NCBI GenBank assembly: GCA_020849665.1
Contig: JADLFX010000013.1
Location: forward strand, 24,072 to 88,071
Direction: 5' to 3'
Source: Planctomycetota bacterium
Lineage (GTDB): Bacteria > Planctomycetota > UBA1135 > UBA2386
Length of the DNA stretch: 64,000 bases
Shown here one piece after another: positions 41,952 to 51,837 of the stretch; position 1 is the stretch's first letter, and the number at the start of each line of letters is the position of its first letter. A model generated the notes under the pieces. It did not search any database, was not told where the DNA came from, and saw only the letters and a program-made list of their open reading frames with translations. A program made the position numbers and the translations under genes.

Positions 41952-44900
41952 TCAACCGGCCGCGGCCACCGAAGCTCCCTCGGAGTGCGCCGGTCTCAGG
42001 AAGAGACCGGCGAGGCTGCCCTGGCGGTGGGCCACCACCGCGGCCTGGACCTCCGTGCCCTGGCGGACGGCCACCGTGTCGCCGATCTGCACGATCCCGG
42101 GCAGGTCCCGGACGCCGTAGCCACGCGCCGAGCGGTCCACCAGGGCCACCTGGAAGCAGCTGCCGGCCGCCTCCACCTCCAGGAAGCCTGACGCGACCTC
42201 CCGCAGGTCGACCCGGCGCTCCGCCAGCCGCTGGATGGTCCCGTCCGTCTCCAGGGCGATCAGTTCGCCGTCCCGGAACGCCGCCATGGCTCCCGCGGCG
42301 CCCACGATCGCCGGCAGGCGCTGCTCGCGCGCCTGGATCGCCGCATGGCTGAGCCAGCCGCCGACCTCGGTGACCAGGCCGCGCACCTGCGAGAAGAGCG
42401 GCAGCCAGCCCGGGTCGGTGAAACGCGCCACCACGATCTCTCCGGGGCGGACGTCGGCGATGTCCTCGGCCTCGTGCAGGATCCGCACGCGACCCACCAC
42501 GCGCCCCTGTCCAGCCACCCTCTGGCCCTGCACCTCAGAGCCGGCGTGGACCGCCGCGGGCACGTGCGCCTGCAGGCGCCCGAGGGTCTCGATGTCCACG
42601 GGACGCAGCGACGAGGGCACGTCCACGGCCGCGAACGCCTCCGCGGCACCACGGCGCTCGGCCACGATCGCGCGCGCGATCTCGAGCGCCAGCCCCTGCC
42701 CCAGGTCCTCGACCTCCTCCGGCCAGAGCCAGAACACGTCCTCGCCGAGGCCGTGGCGCCGCCCGTGCTCGAGGAGCAGGGCGCGGAGCACCGCCAGCTC
42801 GCGCAGGACCAGGTGCTTGGCCTCCTCCTTCAGCTCGGCGAAGCGCCGCGCCCGATGCATCGCGAGCGCGACGGTGGGCGGCAGCGCCTGGACGGCCTCG
42901 CCCTCCCCGCCGTCGGCGGACCCCTGCAGGCGCGCCACCAGGGCGGTCACGAAGTCGCGGCGCTCCGCGTAGCGCGGCTCGGCCAGCTCGAAGTCGCAGA
43001 GCGAGCGATGACCCGCCTCGCGCACGAACTCCCGCCAGGCAGCGTCGGTGGCCCCGGCCGTGGCCAGGCGCTCCAGGGCGCGCTGCGCCGGCGTGCCCGC
43101 GCCCCGACCCCAGAGCAGTGCCGCGTCGAAGCCGCGGCGGTGCAGCAGGCGGCGCGCCTGGTCCACCAGGATGGCCCCCGCCAGATTCACCACCTCCGCC
43201 TCGACATAGGTGGCCGTGCAGAAGCGGACCCGCACCTGGCGCAGGGCCTCGCGCAACTCCGCATCGTCGAGGCGGGCGGGATCGATCGCGCCCGCGAGGC
43301 GCAGTTCCGCCTCGAGGCGCGGCGCCGCCGAGTTCCGGAAGTGCTCGGCGATGCCCTCGGCGCCGCGCGCCAGCCGCCAGGCCGTGCGCGCCTGCAGGGC
43401 GTGGGCGAAGCGCAGCCGCTCCTGGCGCGGGTCCACCACGAGGTGGCCGAAAGCGGTCAGCGGATAGGGCGGCGCGTCCTCCCCCAGGTCCTGGTCGAGC
43501 CCGAGGCGGCGGCCGGCGAGGTCCACGGCGCCACCCGGAGCCCACAGCGCCTGCATCAGCGCGAGGCTGTACGGCGTGGGTCTGGGCAGGAGCTCCGTGA
43601 GCTCGCTGCGCACGAAGACCGTGTCCTGGGCGCCCGCGTCGGCACAGAGCGCGAGGAGTCGGGCGCGCTCGGCCTCGATCGCGTGGCTCACCGGCGTCCC
43701 GGCCCTGGCCGTCACGTCGCGGGACTGGAGAAGCACGAACCGGCCTCCGGCGTAGCTCCATTCGATGTCCTGCGGCGCGCCGAACAGGCGCTCCGCGGTC
43801 CGGCCCAGCGCCAGCAGCGGCGCGAGGTCGATCGGCGGCGTGGCGGACTGCAGCGGGCGACCGCTCACCCGGCCGAACCGGAACGGCAGTGGCGACACCT
43901 GCCCGGAAACCACGGCCGCGCAACCGCCACGCGCCAGCTCGACGAGCATCGCGCCGCTGTGCGCCGGGTCCTCGGTGAAGAGCACGCCGGACCACTCCGC
44001 CTCGATCATGCCCTGCACGAGGACGCCGCCGAATCCCTCGCCGCCGTCGTGGGGGATCTGCAGCGACACCGCGACCCTCTGGACCGCGCCAGGCACGTCT
44101 CCCGGCGCCACCTCGAGCAGCGTCAGGAACTCGCCGGCCCGGCTCTCCTGGCGGCCGTCCTCCACCAGCCCCGAGGAGCGGACCGCGAGCTTCCGGCCGC
44201 GCAGGCGGGCCACGCCCCGTGCCAACGCGGCGCGCGTGGCCGGCGCATCGACCCGGCAGAGGTCCGTGAGGACCACGAACCCTTCCGGCGTGGGCAGGCC
44301 GGCCTTCGCCAGCGCGGCCAGGCGCCGGGCCTTCGCCCCCGCTGCAGGCAGGGCGGCGGCGGCGCGCAGTGGTACCACGCCATGCGCAGGCACGCGCGCG
44401 CTCCGTCCGTCCGTGGCCCGGTCGAAGGCCAGCCGCGCCGCGCCGGCCTGGAGGCAGACCAGCACGAGGCTCACCACCAGATAGCCTTGCACCGCGGCCG
44501 AAGCCGGCAGCAGGAGGGCGCCGAGCAGGATCGCCAGCGCGGCCCGTCCGACCAGGCGCAGGCGACCGTGCGAGCGCGCCAGGAGCGTGAGCAGCACGAA
44601 CACCAGGAGGGCGCCGAGCCAGGGCAGCACCCCGCTCGGATCCGGCTGGCGCGCGTCCTCGACCCACCACCAGCCGCCACCATGTCCTGCCACGTGCTCG
44701 CTGATCGCGGCCAGGAGCACGACGAAGACCAGCACCTGCAGCAGCGAGGCGAGCAGGTTGCGCCAGGGGGTGAGGCCCGAGGAGCGCAGCCGGGCCCGCA
44801 CCGCGCGCTGGGCCCGCACCGGATCGGTCGCGTAGCGCTGGCGCAGCGCGGCGAACTCGGCCTGCAGGCGCGCGTGTACCCGGCCGTCCCGGTCGGCCTT

Positions 44901-46088
44901 CCAGGACAGCGGCAGCAGCAGGAGGCGCAGGCCCACCACCAGGAGCAGGACCGCAGCGAAGAGCCCGACGCCCTGCCCGCGCGACCAGCCCAGCGCCGCG
45001 ACGAACGGCTGCTGCGCGGCATGGAAGAGCGTGCGCCGCGCCTGCTCGGTCTTCCACGCCTCGACGTAGTCGCGCTCCTTCGTCGGCAGCGAGAACTCGT
45101 GCGGCACCGTGTAGCGGCCCAGGAAGGTGCGCCCCATGCGATGCCACTTGAGGCCGAACACCAGGGCGAAGAACGACGAGCGCTTGTCGTAGCAGACCGC
45201 GATGACGGGCCGGTCCGGCAGCGCCGCGAGGGCGGCGGCGACCTCCGGCGTCGTCATCCTGCGGAGCGTGACGTTGTACGCCTTGGGCAGGTGGCCGAGT
45301 CCGAAGTCGCCGGGGTAGCGGACGTCCACGAAGATCGCGCCCTGCGCCACCAGCTCCCTCACCTCGGGCGTGTCGAGCAGGCGCTGCTTGTTCGGGTAGT
45401 CGGGGATCGAGCGCAGATCGTCGCGCTCCTTGCCCGGCACGCCCTCGATCGCACGGTCCTCCGCCACCCACTTCTCGTAGCCGCCGATCAGGAAGCGGGT
45501 CCGGTAGCCGCGCTTCTCGAACTCGTCGCAGAGTTCCGAGGAGCGATTGCCGGATTCGCAGAGCAGGACCGTCTCGTGTCCTTCCTTCACCAGCCCGGTG
45601 GGATCCGCCAGGAGATCCGGGTAGCGCTTGGCGAACGCGCCGCGGATCCGGCCCACCTCCACCTCCTCGGACTCGCGCACGTCGACCAGGTGGAGGGCGT
45701 CTCCGCGGGCGAGCCGGGCGGCGAGTTCCTGGGTCGCGATCGCCCCCTTGTGCTCCAGCTGCTCGCCCAGGTTGCGCTGCTTGAGGTTCTGGTCCCCGAC
45801 CTTGCGGCCCTCCTCGGTGGACGAGCGGAAGAGGTTGGTCTGCAGGCGTTGGTTGTTCTGGTCGACGACACTCAGGTGGTAGAGGAGGAATGCCACGGCG
45901 ACGGCGAACAACCCCGTGATGGCGACGCGGAACGGCCAGCGCGAGACCCCGCCTCCCTGCGTCCCGGCCGCATACCGGGATCGCGTCGCAACGCCACCCG
46001 CGATCGCGGTGACCAGCAGCGCGATCGCCTGGGCCGCGTTGGTGAAAAGATTCAACAGAACGTCCGGCGTCGGGATCGCTAGGTGCAT
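41952..46088 (-). CDS. Membrane fusion protein: two rhodaneses + YidC-like region + PEP-synthase-like phosphotransferase + PilZ
   Basis: This 1378-residue protein is a single open frame with a mosaic of domains. Residues 10-70 hold two membrane helices. Rhodanese 1 is about 117-212 (catalytic Cys177 in LLCESGNRSSE), rhodanese 2 about 235-345 (Cys299 in VCYDKRSS). Residues 372-550 read like YidC/Oxa1: a helix ending VGLRLLLLPLSWKADRD, then a QxEFAALRQRYATDP amphipathic hairpin and more helices. Residues 585-795 are the ATP-binding half of PEP synthase (AVRSSGLVED, QDIEW), a long helical part follows, and GGWLSHAAI with His1248 is the swivelling phospho-His domain. A PilZ domain closes the protein with R1292-V-D-L-R1296 and D1318-R-S-A-R-G1323. 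The layout is like rifampin phosphotransferase but membrane-bound; the function is unknown. Confidence 0.85.
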   Translation of the reverse strand: MHLAIPTPDVLLNLFTNAAQAIALLVTAIAGGVATRSRYAAGTQGGGVSRWPFRVAITGLFAVAVAFLLYHLSVVDQNNQRLQTNLFRSSTEEGRKVGDQNLKQRNLGEQLEHKGAIATQELAARLARGDALHLVDVRESEEVEVGRIRGAFAKRYPDLLADPTGLVKEGHETVLLCESGNRSSELCDEFEKRGYRTRFLIGGYEKWVAEDRAIEGVPGKERDDLRSIPDYPNKQRLLDTPEVRELVAQGAIFVDVRYPGDFGLGHLPKAYNVTLRRMTTPEVAAALAALPDRPVIAVCYDKRSSFFALVFGLKWHRMGRTFLGRYTVPHEFSLPTKERDYVEAWKTEQARRTLFHAAQQPFVAALGWSRGQGVGLFAAVLLLVVGLRLLLLPLSWKADRDGRVHARLQAEFAALRQRYATDPVRAQRAVRARLRSSGLTPWRNLLASLLQVLVFVVLLAAISEHVAGHGGGWWWVEDARQPDPSGVLPWLGALLVFVLLTLLARSHGRLRLVGRAALAILLGALLLPASAAVQGYLVVSLVLVCLQAGAARLAFDRATDGRSARVPAHGVVPLRAAAALPAAGAKARRLAALAKAGLPTPEGFVVLTDLCRVDAPATRAALARGVARLRGRKLAVRSSGLVEDGRQESRAGEFLTLLEVAPGDVPGAVQRVAVSLQIPHDGGEGFGGVLVQGMIEAEWSGVLFTEDPAHSGAMLVELARGGCAAVVSGQVSPLPFRFGRVSGRPLQSATPPIDLAPLLALGRTAERLFGAPQDIEWSYAGGRFVLLQSRDVTARAGTPVSHAIEAERARLLALCADAGAQDTVFVRSELTELLPRPTPYSLALMQALWAPGGAVDLAGRRLGLDQDLGEDAPPYPLTAFGHLVVDPRQERLRFAHALQARTAWRLARGAEGIAEHFRNSAAPRLEAELRLAGAIDPARLDDAELREALRQVRVRFCTATYVEAEVVNLAGAILVDQARRLLHRRGFDAALLWGRGAGTPAQRALERLATAGATDAAWREFVREAGHRSLCDFELAEPRYAERRDFVTALVARLQGSADGGEGEAVQALPPTVALAMHRARRFAELKEEAKHLVLRELAVLRALLLEHGRRHGLGEDVFWLWPEEVEDLGQGLALEIARAIVAERRGAAEAFAAVDVPSSLRPVDIETLGRLQAHVPAAVHAGSEVQGQRVAGQGRVVGRVRILHEAEDIADVRPGEIVVARFTDPGWLPLFSQVRGLVTEVGGWLSHAAIQAREQRLPAIVGAAGAMAAFRDGELIALETDGTIQRLAERRVDLREVASGFLEVEAAGSCFQVALVDRSARGYGVRDLPGIVQIGDTVAVRQGTEVQAAVVAHRQGSLAGLFLRPAHSEGASVAAAG

Positions 46089-46174
46089 GGTTGGGGAGGT
46101 GTGGAAGAGACGGGCGCGCAAGCGCCTGGCCACGCAGCGGATGCGGACGGCGGGAATGCTAGGCAGGCGCTTTG

Positions 46175-46240
46175 GGAAACGGAAGTTTCCGTGAGGCGCC
46201 CTGGAAGATCCGGTCACACCGGAGTCTTGCTCCCGGGAGC
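46175..46240. promoter_or_regulatory. Cluster of palindromes between the divergent giant and kinase-sigma54 genes
   Basis: Three inverted repeats lie within 66 bases: GGAAAC-GGAA-GTTTCC at 46175-46190, TCCGGT-CAC-ACCGGA at 46209-46223, and the perfect palindrome GCTCCCGGGAGC at 46229-46240. They are in the 241-base region between two divergent large genes and could be binding sites of one or more regulators. The remainder of the region has no gene. Confidence 0.45.
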
Positions 46241-46329
46241 ACTGGGGAAACGCCCACGCAAGCGGCCCTCACGTTTCTGTCCGGCGCAATGGGCGCGATC
46301 GCCTTGCGGAGTGCGGTACCCTGGGCGCC

Positions 46330-49300
46330 ATGCCTTCCCCCCTGGGCCCGGACCTGGCCGACCCCGCCCGCTTCACGGTCGTGGAGGCCTGGGAGGGCGG
46401 CGAGGGATGGACCGGGCGGGTCCTGGATCGGGCGCGCGGCGGGACGGAGGCGGTGCTCAAGGTCCTGCCCGCGGGTGTCGAGGTGCGCGAAGCCTCGCTC
46501 CTCGCCTCGCTCGCCCACCCCGCGATCCCGCGGCTGCTCGGCTCGGGGCGAGGCCCGCGGGGCAACGCCTGGCTGCTGCGCGAGTACGCGGCGGGCGTGC
46601 CGCTCGCAGAGGCGATTCCGCTCCCGGTCGAAGGCGCGCTCGTGCTCGCGCTGCAGCTGCTGGAGGTGCTGGCCTACGTGCACCTGCGCGGGATCCTGCA
46701 TCTCGACTTGAAGCCGGGCAACATCGTGCGCAGCGGCACGCTCGCCCACCCGCGCTACGTGCTGCTCGACTTCGGCCTCGGCGCGCGGCGCGGCGCGAGC
46801 GCGCTCGGCGGCACGCCCTTCTTCGCCGCCCCGGAGCTGACCCAGGGGCGCACGCCCGACGGCCGCACCGACGTGTTCGCACTCGGCGCGGTCCTGGTGG
46901 CGGCGCTGCGCCCGCGCGGGTCGCTGGCGCTCGCGCCGTTCCTGCGGCGTTTTCCCCGCGAGGAGTTCCTGGCCGCGCTCGGCCTCGCTCCCACGGACCT
47001 GCCCGCGCCGTTCGATCGCTTCGTGCCGCGCTGCGTCGCGCGGCGCCCCGAGGAACGCTTCGCGGATGCGCAGGAAGCGCTGGAGGCGCTCTCCGGCGGC
47101 AGCGGACGGCCCTCCCCCACGCTCCTGCATCCCGATCCGGTCGCGCTCCTCGGCAGCGCCCCCGAGGCGCCGCCCGAGGCGCTGCCACCGCTCACCGAGG
47201 CCCAGGTCGCCACCCATCTCCACCAGGCGCTCTCGCTCGAACCGGCTGCCGCCGCCCGGGCCGCCTCCTGGCTCTGCGCGGGCAGGCGGCTGTCGATCGC
47301 GGCGGTGGGCGAGCGCCTCGAAGAGCTGGTGCGCGAGGGCGCGATCGTGCCCGAGGGCGCGGGATGGACGTGGCCGGATGCCCTCGGCGGACGCCTTGAG
47401 GGTGCGCGGGAACGCGCGCCCGTGCGCGCGCCGGCCGACCTGCAGGCCCTAGCGACGCGCGGCAACGTCGCGGCCGCGCTGCACGCCTATCGGACGCACA
47501 CCGCGCACGGCTCGCCGGCGGACGAGCGCGCGTGGCGGACCGCGCTCGTGGACGGCCTGCTCGCGGCCGGCGAGCCGGCGCGCGCGCTCCCGCTCGCGTA
47601 CGACCTGCCCCTCCAGCGCGCGCGGGCCCTGCTGGAACTCGGCCGCGTCGACGACGCGCAGCGCAACGCGCCGGACGTCGCGGACGATGCGCTCGCCGGC
47701 GCACGGCTCCGCGCCGCGCTGGCATTCGCACGCGGCGACCTGGACGAGGCCGCGCGCCGCACGGAGGCGCTGGTGCAGGCCCACGGCGCGCCCGAGGATC
47801 GGGTCGCGCTCGGCCTCATGGAGGTCCGGCGCGGCGCGCTGGCGCATGCGCGCGCGCTGCTGCAGCCGGTCGCCGATGCCGCGGACCCGCCGTTCCTGGT
47901 GGCCGCGGCCAACGTCAACCTGGGCGAACTCGAGCGTCGCGGCGGCGACCTGGCCGGGGCGTTCACCCGCCAGCAGCGCGCGCTCGGCCTGTACCGCGGA
48001 CTCGGCCACGTGCGACACACCGCCACCGCCCACTCCAACCTGGGAGTGCTGGCGAAGGACCTCGGCCGCCACGAGGAGGCACTCACCTACCTGCGCCGCG
48101 CCCGCGCCCTCTTCGTGCATGTGGGCGATGCGCAGGGCGCCGCGCTGGCGCAGGCCAACCTGGGGATCGCGAGCCTCGCCGCGGGCGACCCCGCCGGCGC
48201 GGCGCGGTCGCTGCACGCGGCGCGCGAGGAGTTGGAGCGGCTGGGTGCGCGGCTCGCGCTGCCGCTGGTGCTGATCCACCTGGCCCGTGCCCACGCAGAA
48301 CTCGGTGCCACCGGCGCGGCGCGGGACCTCCTGAGCGAAGTCGAGGGCGTCTCGGACGAGCGCGTGCGCCAGGAGGCGGAGCGCGTGCGCGAGCTGCTGG
48401 AACGCCGGGCCCGGCCTTCCGCCCCGGCGCCCTCGCGCCATGATTCTGGGGCCATGTCTCCCGCCGAATCCGGCAGCCACGTGCCCAAGGAGGTGTTCCG
48501 CACCTTCCTCGCGGTGAACCGGCGGCTGGCGGGCGAGGCCGACCTCGGTCGCGCCATGGGCTACCTGCTGGACGCGGCCGTGACGCTCACCGGCGGACGG
48601 GTCGGCTACCTGCTGGTGTCGCGCGGCGACGGACCCAGGCTGGAGCTGCGCACGGGCGACAGCGACCAGCAGGGGCTCGCCTTCAGCCGCAGCCTGGTGA
48701 ATCGCGCCCTGCAGGAGCGCCGCGCCCTGACCGCCGAGGATGCGGTCGCCGACCGGACGCTGCTGGAGATGCCCAGCGTCCAGGGGCTGCGTGCCCGCTC
48801 GGCGGTCTGCGTGCCGTTCCGGGCCTCGAGCGGCGCCGAAGGCGCTCTCTACGTCGAGCACCCCGGGCGACCCGGCGTGTTCGGCGATGGTGAGAAGGAG
48901 CAGCTCGAGATCCTCGCCGATCAGGCCGCGATCGCCGTCGACCGCATGCTGCACGAGGAGCGCCTGGCCCAGGACCTGGCGCGCAGCCGGCGCGATCTCG
49001 CGGTGGCCGAGCGCGCGCTGGGCCACGCGCGGATCCGCGGTCCGGTGCGCTGGATCGGCAGGAGCAAGGCGTTCCAGGAACTCGAGCGGCAGATCGCCAG
49101 GCTGGCACCGGCCGCACTCCCGGTGCTGGTCAAGGGCGAGACCGGCAGCGGCAAGGAGCTGGTCGCCCGCGCGCTGCACGAGGGTTCGCCGCGCCGCCGC
49201 GGCCCGTTCGTGGCCGAGAACTGCTCGGCGATCCCGGCCGAGCTGATGGAGAGCGAGCTCTTCGGCCACGTGAAGGGCGCGTTCACCGGCGCCGACGCCG

Positions 49301-50010
49301 ACAAGCCCGGGCTCCTGGAGCTGGCCTCCGGTGGGACGCTCTTCCTGGACGAGGTCGGCGACATGCCGCTGGCCCTGCAGGCCAAGCTCCTGCGCGCACT
49401 GCAGGAGGGACGCATCCGGCGCGTGGGCGGTCAGGAGACCATCGCGGTGGAGTTCCGGCTGGTCGCCGCCACGCACAAGGACCTGGCCGCGATGATCGCG
49501 GCAGGTTCGTTCCGCCAGGACCTCTACTACCGGCTGGCCGCGGCCGAGGTCGTGGTGCCGCCGCTGCGCGAGCGCGGCGACGACGTGCTGCTGCTCGCCG
49601 AGGAGTTCCTGGGCCGCCTCAACCACGAGCACGGCCGCAAGGTCCGGCTCGGCGATGCGGCACGGGCCGCGCTGCGCATCCATCACTGGCCCGGGAACGT
49701 GCGCGAACTCGAGCACGCGATCGCGCGCGCGTTCCTGCTCTGCGAGGGCGAGACGCTGGAGGACCTCGGGCTGCCCGCCGCGCGCGGTCCCGCCACCGGG
49801 GCGCAGGCCCCGGGCGATGCGCGCGCGGGCGAGTGGCCGGCGATCCCCCTGGCCGAGGCCGAGGCGCGGACCATCCACGCCGCGCTCCGCGCCACGGGCG
49901 GCGACAAGAGCAAGGCCGCCAAGCTGCTGGCGATCTCGCGCACCGCGCTCTACGAGAAGCTGAAGCGCATCGAAGGCCGCGACCCCGCGGATCCGGAGCC
50001 ACCTGCGTGA
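46330..50010 (+). CDS. Ser/Thr kinase - TPR - GAF - sigma54 activator fusion
   Basis: The 1226-residue protein starts with a Hanks-type kinase (about 15-265) with HLDLKPGN in place of HRDLKPGN, but intact catalytic Asp, LLDFGLG and AAPE motifs; the glycine loop is degenerate. A helical and TPR region follows (about 390-700, for example [22 protein letters not shown]), then a GAF domain (about 730-875), an AAA+ sigma54-activator with Walker A GETGSGKE near 936, GAFTGA at 983-988, which contacts sigma54, and a Fis-type HTH at the end ([19 protein letters not shown]). It would couple kinase or small-ligand sensing to transcription. An internal ATG at 48454 falls at the TPR-GAF junction. A TACCCT box ending at 46322 would give a transcript starting at the ATG. 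Confidence 0.92.
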   Translation: MPSPLGPDLADPARFTVVEAWEGGEGWTGRVLDRARGGTEAVLKVLPAGVEVREASLLASLAHPAIPRLLGSGRGPRGNAWLLREYAAGVPLAEAIPLPVEGALVLALQLLEVLAYVHLRGILHLDLKPGNIVRSGTLAHPRYVLLDFGLGARRGASALGGTPFFAAPELTQGRTPDGRTDVFALGAVLVAALRPRGSLALAPFLRRFPREEFLAALGLAPTDLPAPFDRFVPRCVARRPEERFADAQEALEALSGGSGRPSPTLLHPDPVALLGSAPEAPPEALPPLTEAQVATHLHQALSLEPAAAARAASWLCAGRRLSIAAVGERLEELVREGAIVPEGAGWTWPDALGGRLEGARERAPVRAPADLQALATRGNVAAALHAYRTHTAHGSPADERAWRTALVDGLLAAGEPARALPLAYDLPLQRARALLELGRVDDAQRNAPDVADDALAGARLRAALAFARGDLDEAARRTEALVQAHGAPEDRVALGLMEVRRGALAHARALLQPVADAADPPFLVAAANVNLGELERRGGDLAGAFTRQQRALGLYRGLGHVRHTATAHSNLGVLAKDLGRHEEALTYLRRARALFVHVGDAQGAALAQANLGIASLAAGDPAGAARSLHAAREELERLGARLALPLVLIHLARAHAELGATGAARDLLSEVEGVSDERVRQEAERVRELLERRARPSAPAPSRHDSGAMSPAESGSHVPKEVFRTFLAVNRRLAGEADLGRAMGYLLDAAVTLTGGRVGYLLVSRGDGPRLELRTGDSDQQGLAFSRSLVNRALQERRALTAEDAVADRTLLEMPSVQGLRARSAVCVPFRASSGAEGALYVEHPGRPGVFGDGEKEQLEILADQAAIAVDRMLHEERLAQDLARSRRDLAVAERALGHARIRGPVRWIGRSKAFQELERQIARLAPAALPVLVKGETGSGKELVARALHEGSPRRRGPFVAENCSAIPAELMESELFGHVKGAFTGADADKPGLLELASGGTLFLDEVGDMPLALQAKLLRALQEGRIRRVGGQETIAVEFRLVAATHKDLAAMIAAGSFRQDLYYRLAAAEVVVPPLRERGDDVLLLAEEFLGRLNHEHGRKVRLGDAARAALRIHHWPGNVRELEHAIARAFLLCEGETLEDLGLPAARGPATGAQAPGDARAGEWPAIPLAEAEARTIHAALRATGGDKSKAAKLLAISRTALYEKLKRIEGRDPADPEPPA

Positions 50011-51005
50011 CCGCACGTGTCGTGCAGGTCGATGCGACCCACCCCGACCCCGAGGTGGTGGGCGCGGCGGCACGCATCCTGCTCGCCGGCGGATTGGTGG
50101 CGATGCCCACCGAGACGGTCTACGGCCTCGCCGGGCTCGCGGACCGCGAGGACTCCCTCGCGCGCATCTTCGCGGCCAAGGGACGGCCGGCAAGCCATCC
50201 GCTGATCGCCCACGTCCCCGACCTGCCCGCGGCACGACGGATCGCCGGTGCCTGGCCGCCGCTGGCCACGCGCCTCGCCGCGGAGTTCTGGCCTGGCCCG
50301 CTCACGCTCGTCGTGCCGCGCGGGCCCTCGATCCCCCGGATGCTCACCGCCGGCCTCGACACGATGGCGGTGCGCGCTCCCGACCATGCCGTCGCCCTGG
50401 CTCTGCTGCACGCCGTCGGCCACCCACTCGCCGCGCCCAGCGCCAATCCCTACCAGCGTGTCTCCCCCACCACCGCCGCCCACGTACTGGAGGGACTGGG
50501 CGAACGCGTCGACCTGATCCTGGATGCCGGTCCCTGCCGCCTGGGCATCGAGTCCACCATCGTCGATGTCACGTCGGATCCGCCACGCATCCTGCGCCTG
50601 GGCAGCCTCGGCCTGGACCAGTTGCATGCCGTGGTCCCGGATCTCTTGGCCGAACCGCCGCGCGCGGGCTCGCATCCCGCTCCGGCGCCCGGCATGGCGG
50701 CACGTCACTACGCGCCGCGGGCCCGCCTGCGCATCGTCCGGCGCGCCGCGCTCGCCGAGCTCCTCGCGGCACTGCAGCCAGAGGAGCGCCCGGCGGCGGT
50801 GCTGGCATTCGGCCGCGCCCCGCGGCTCGCCGCCGAAGTGCGCGCGCTGCCCCAGGATCCCGAGCGCTACGGGCGGCAGCTCTTCGCCGTGCTCCACGAG
50901 CTCGACGCCCTGCAGGTCCGGACCGTCCTCGTGGAGGAACCGCCCGACGACACCGCGTGGGCGGCGATCCGCGACCGACTGCGCCGCGCGAGCGCGGCCG
51001 AGTGA
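50007..51005 (+). CDS. Threonylcarbamoyl-AMP synthase (Sua5/YwlC type)
   Basis: The 332-residue protein makes threonylcarbamoyl-adenylate for the t6A base at position 37 of ANN-decoding tRNAs. The N-terminal YrdC domain has MPTETVYGLAGLA (38-50 or so), KGRPASHPL, the WPGPLTLVV motif and SANPYQRVSPTTAAHV. The C-terminal Sua5 domain (from about 225) is present, so this is the long form. GTG at 50007 overlaps the stop of the kinase-sigma54 gene by 4 bases, an odd partnership of housekeeping and regulatory genes. Whether tsaD, B or E are nearby cannot be seen. Confidence 0.94.
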   Translation: MTARVVQVDATHPDPEVVGAAARILLAGGLVAMPTETVYGLAGLADREDSLARIFAAKGRPASHPLIAHVPDLPAARRIAGAWPPLATRLAAEFWPGPLTLVVPRGPSIPRMLTAGLDTMAVRAPDHAVALALLHAVGHPLAAPSANPYQRVSPTTAAHVLEGLGERVDLILDAGPCRLGIESTIVDVTSDPPRILRLGSLGLDQLHAVVPDLLAEPPRAGSHPAPAPGMAARHYAPRARLRIVRRAALAELLAALQPEERPAAVLAFGRAPRLAAEVRALPQDPERYGRQLFAVLHELDALQVRTVLVEEPPDDTAWAAIRDRLRRASAAE

Positions 51006-51146
51006 GGCGGGTCCTGGCCAATCTGCCCAACCCGCGCTCCCGCCGGCTGCCTGCACGGGATCCGGTCCGCGAAACCGAGGGGGAGCGCGGTCGTCGCCGC
51101 CCCGGACCCGATCGGCGGCGAGCGGCTCGGGGCGGCCGCGACCCGC

Positions 51147-51734
51147 TCAGTTCACCTGCAGCGCCTTGCAGTCGGCGTTGGTGATCGTGAGCTGGTTGTT
51201 GGTCATGGTGATGGCCTGTGCGGTGAAGCTCTGGCCCACCAGGTTCGTCAGCGCGGGCGGCGCGAAGTTGAACTCGAACACGCCGAGCTGGTTGGTCGTG
51301 CCGCTGTTCACGAGCACGAAGGTCGGGCCGAGCAGCCACGTCCCGAGCGCGCCGAACGGCGCGTAGCCGGTGAGCGGCGTGCCGGTCAGCCACACGCCGG
51401 CGGCCGAGCCCGCCGGCGCCGAGACCTGCCAGCGGTCGCTGCGGCCGATGCGCAGGTTGCCCATGTCGAAGAGCTTCTGTGCCGCCGTCGCCGCGCGCAC
51501 GTCGAGCACGGGGTTGGTCGCACTCCCGACATTGACGACGTCGAGGACCCACTGCGCGCCGACCAGCGTGTTCAGGTTGAGCGTGCTGCTCTGCAGCGGG
51601 ATGTTGGTGCAGTCGAGCACGAATCGATTCGTGCCGGGGACGTCCTCGACCTTGCCGCGGACCGGCTGGGTCTGTTGGGCCGCGAGCAGGCCGGCGAAGA
51701 GGAGGGGGGTGGCGAAGCGGAAGAAGGAGTTCAT
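51147..51734 (-). CDS. Small secreted protein with the shared beta-rich module
   Basis: The 195-residue protein has a signal peptide (FFRFATPLLFAGLLAAQ). The mature part has two beta-rich regions and ends with PALTNLVGQSFTAQAITMTN and NQLTITNADCKALQV, similar in pattern to the PALIGASFHSQ and NQLGLTTSDGV end of the polyglycine-hydrolase-like protein. It could be a degenerate or minimal version of that module. I recognise no other family. It is preceded by a 294-base region with a perfect hairpin and is on the minus strand after the DUF5666 lipoprotein gene; there is no clear ribosome-binding site. Confidence 0.65.
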   Translation of the reverse strand: MNSFFRFATPLLFAGLLAAQQTQPVRGKVEDVPGTNRFVLDCTNIPLQSSTLNLNTLVGAQWVLDVVNVGSATNPVLDVRAATAAQKLFDMGNLRIGRSDRWQVSAPAGSAAGVWLTGTPLTGYAPFGALGTWLLGPTFVLVNSGTTNQLGVFEFNFAPPALTNLVGQSFTAQAITMTNNQLTITNADCKALQVN

Positions 51735-51817
51735 GACGGATTGCCTTGCGTTGAGTCTGGGCTCTGGACTGGGAAGCGCTGGTTCAGCGCACGTGGGAAG
51801 CCCATGGGCAAGGTGCG

Positions 51818-51837
51818 TGCCACACCCGCGTGTGGCA
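51818..51837 (-). terminator. Perfect hairpin between two minus-strand genes
   Basis: TGCCACAC, loop CCGC and GTGTGGCA form an 8-base perfect stem with a 4-base loop. It follows the lipoprotein gene (ends at 52029) by about 190 bases and precedes the small secreted gene, so it could be a terminator or operator. No T tract follows on either strand. The rest of 51735-52028 shows nothing. Confidence 0.35.

Noticed and set aside
34852..42120. An uninterrupted 2422-codon plus-strand frame across the rhamnosidase, kinase and binding-protein genes.
   Set aside because: It is the antisense of well-supported genes in GC-rich DNA, has composition full of Arg, His and Ala without domains, and no family resemblance.
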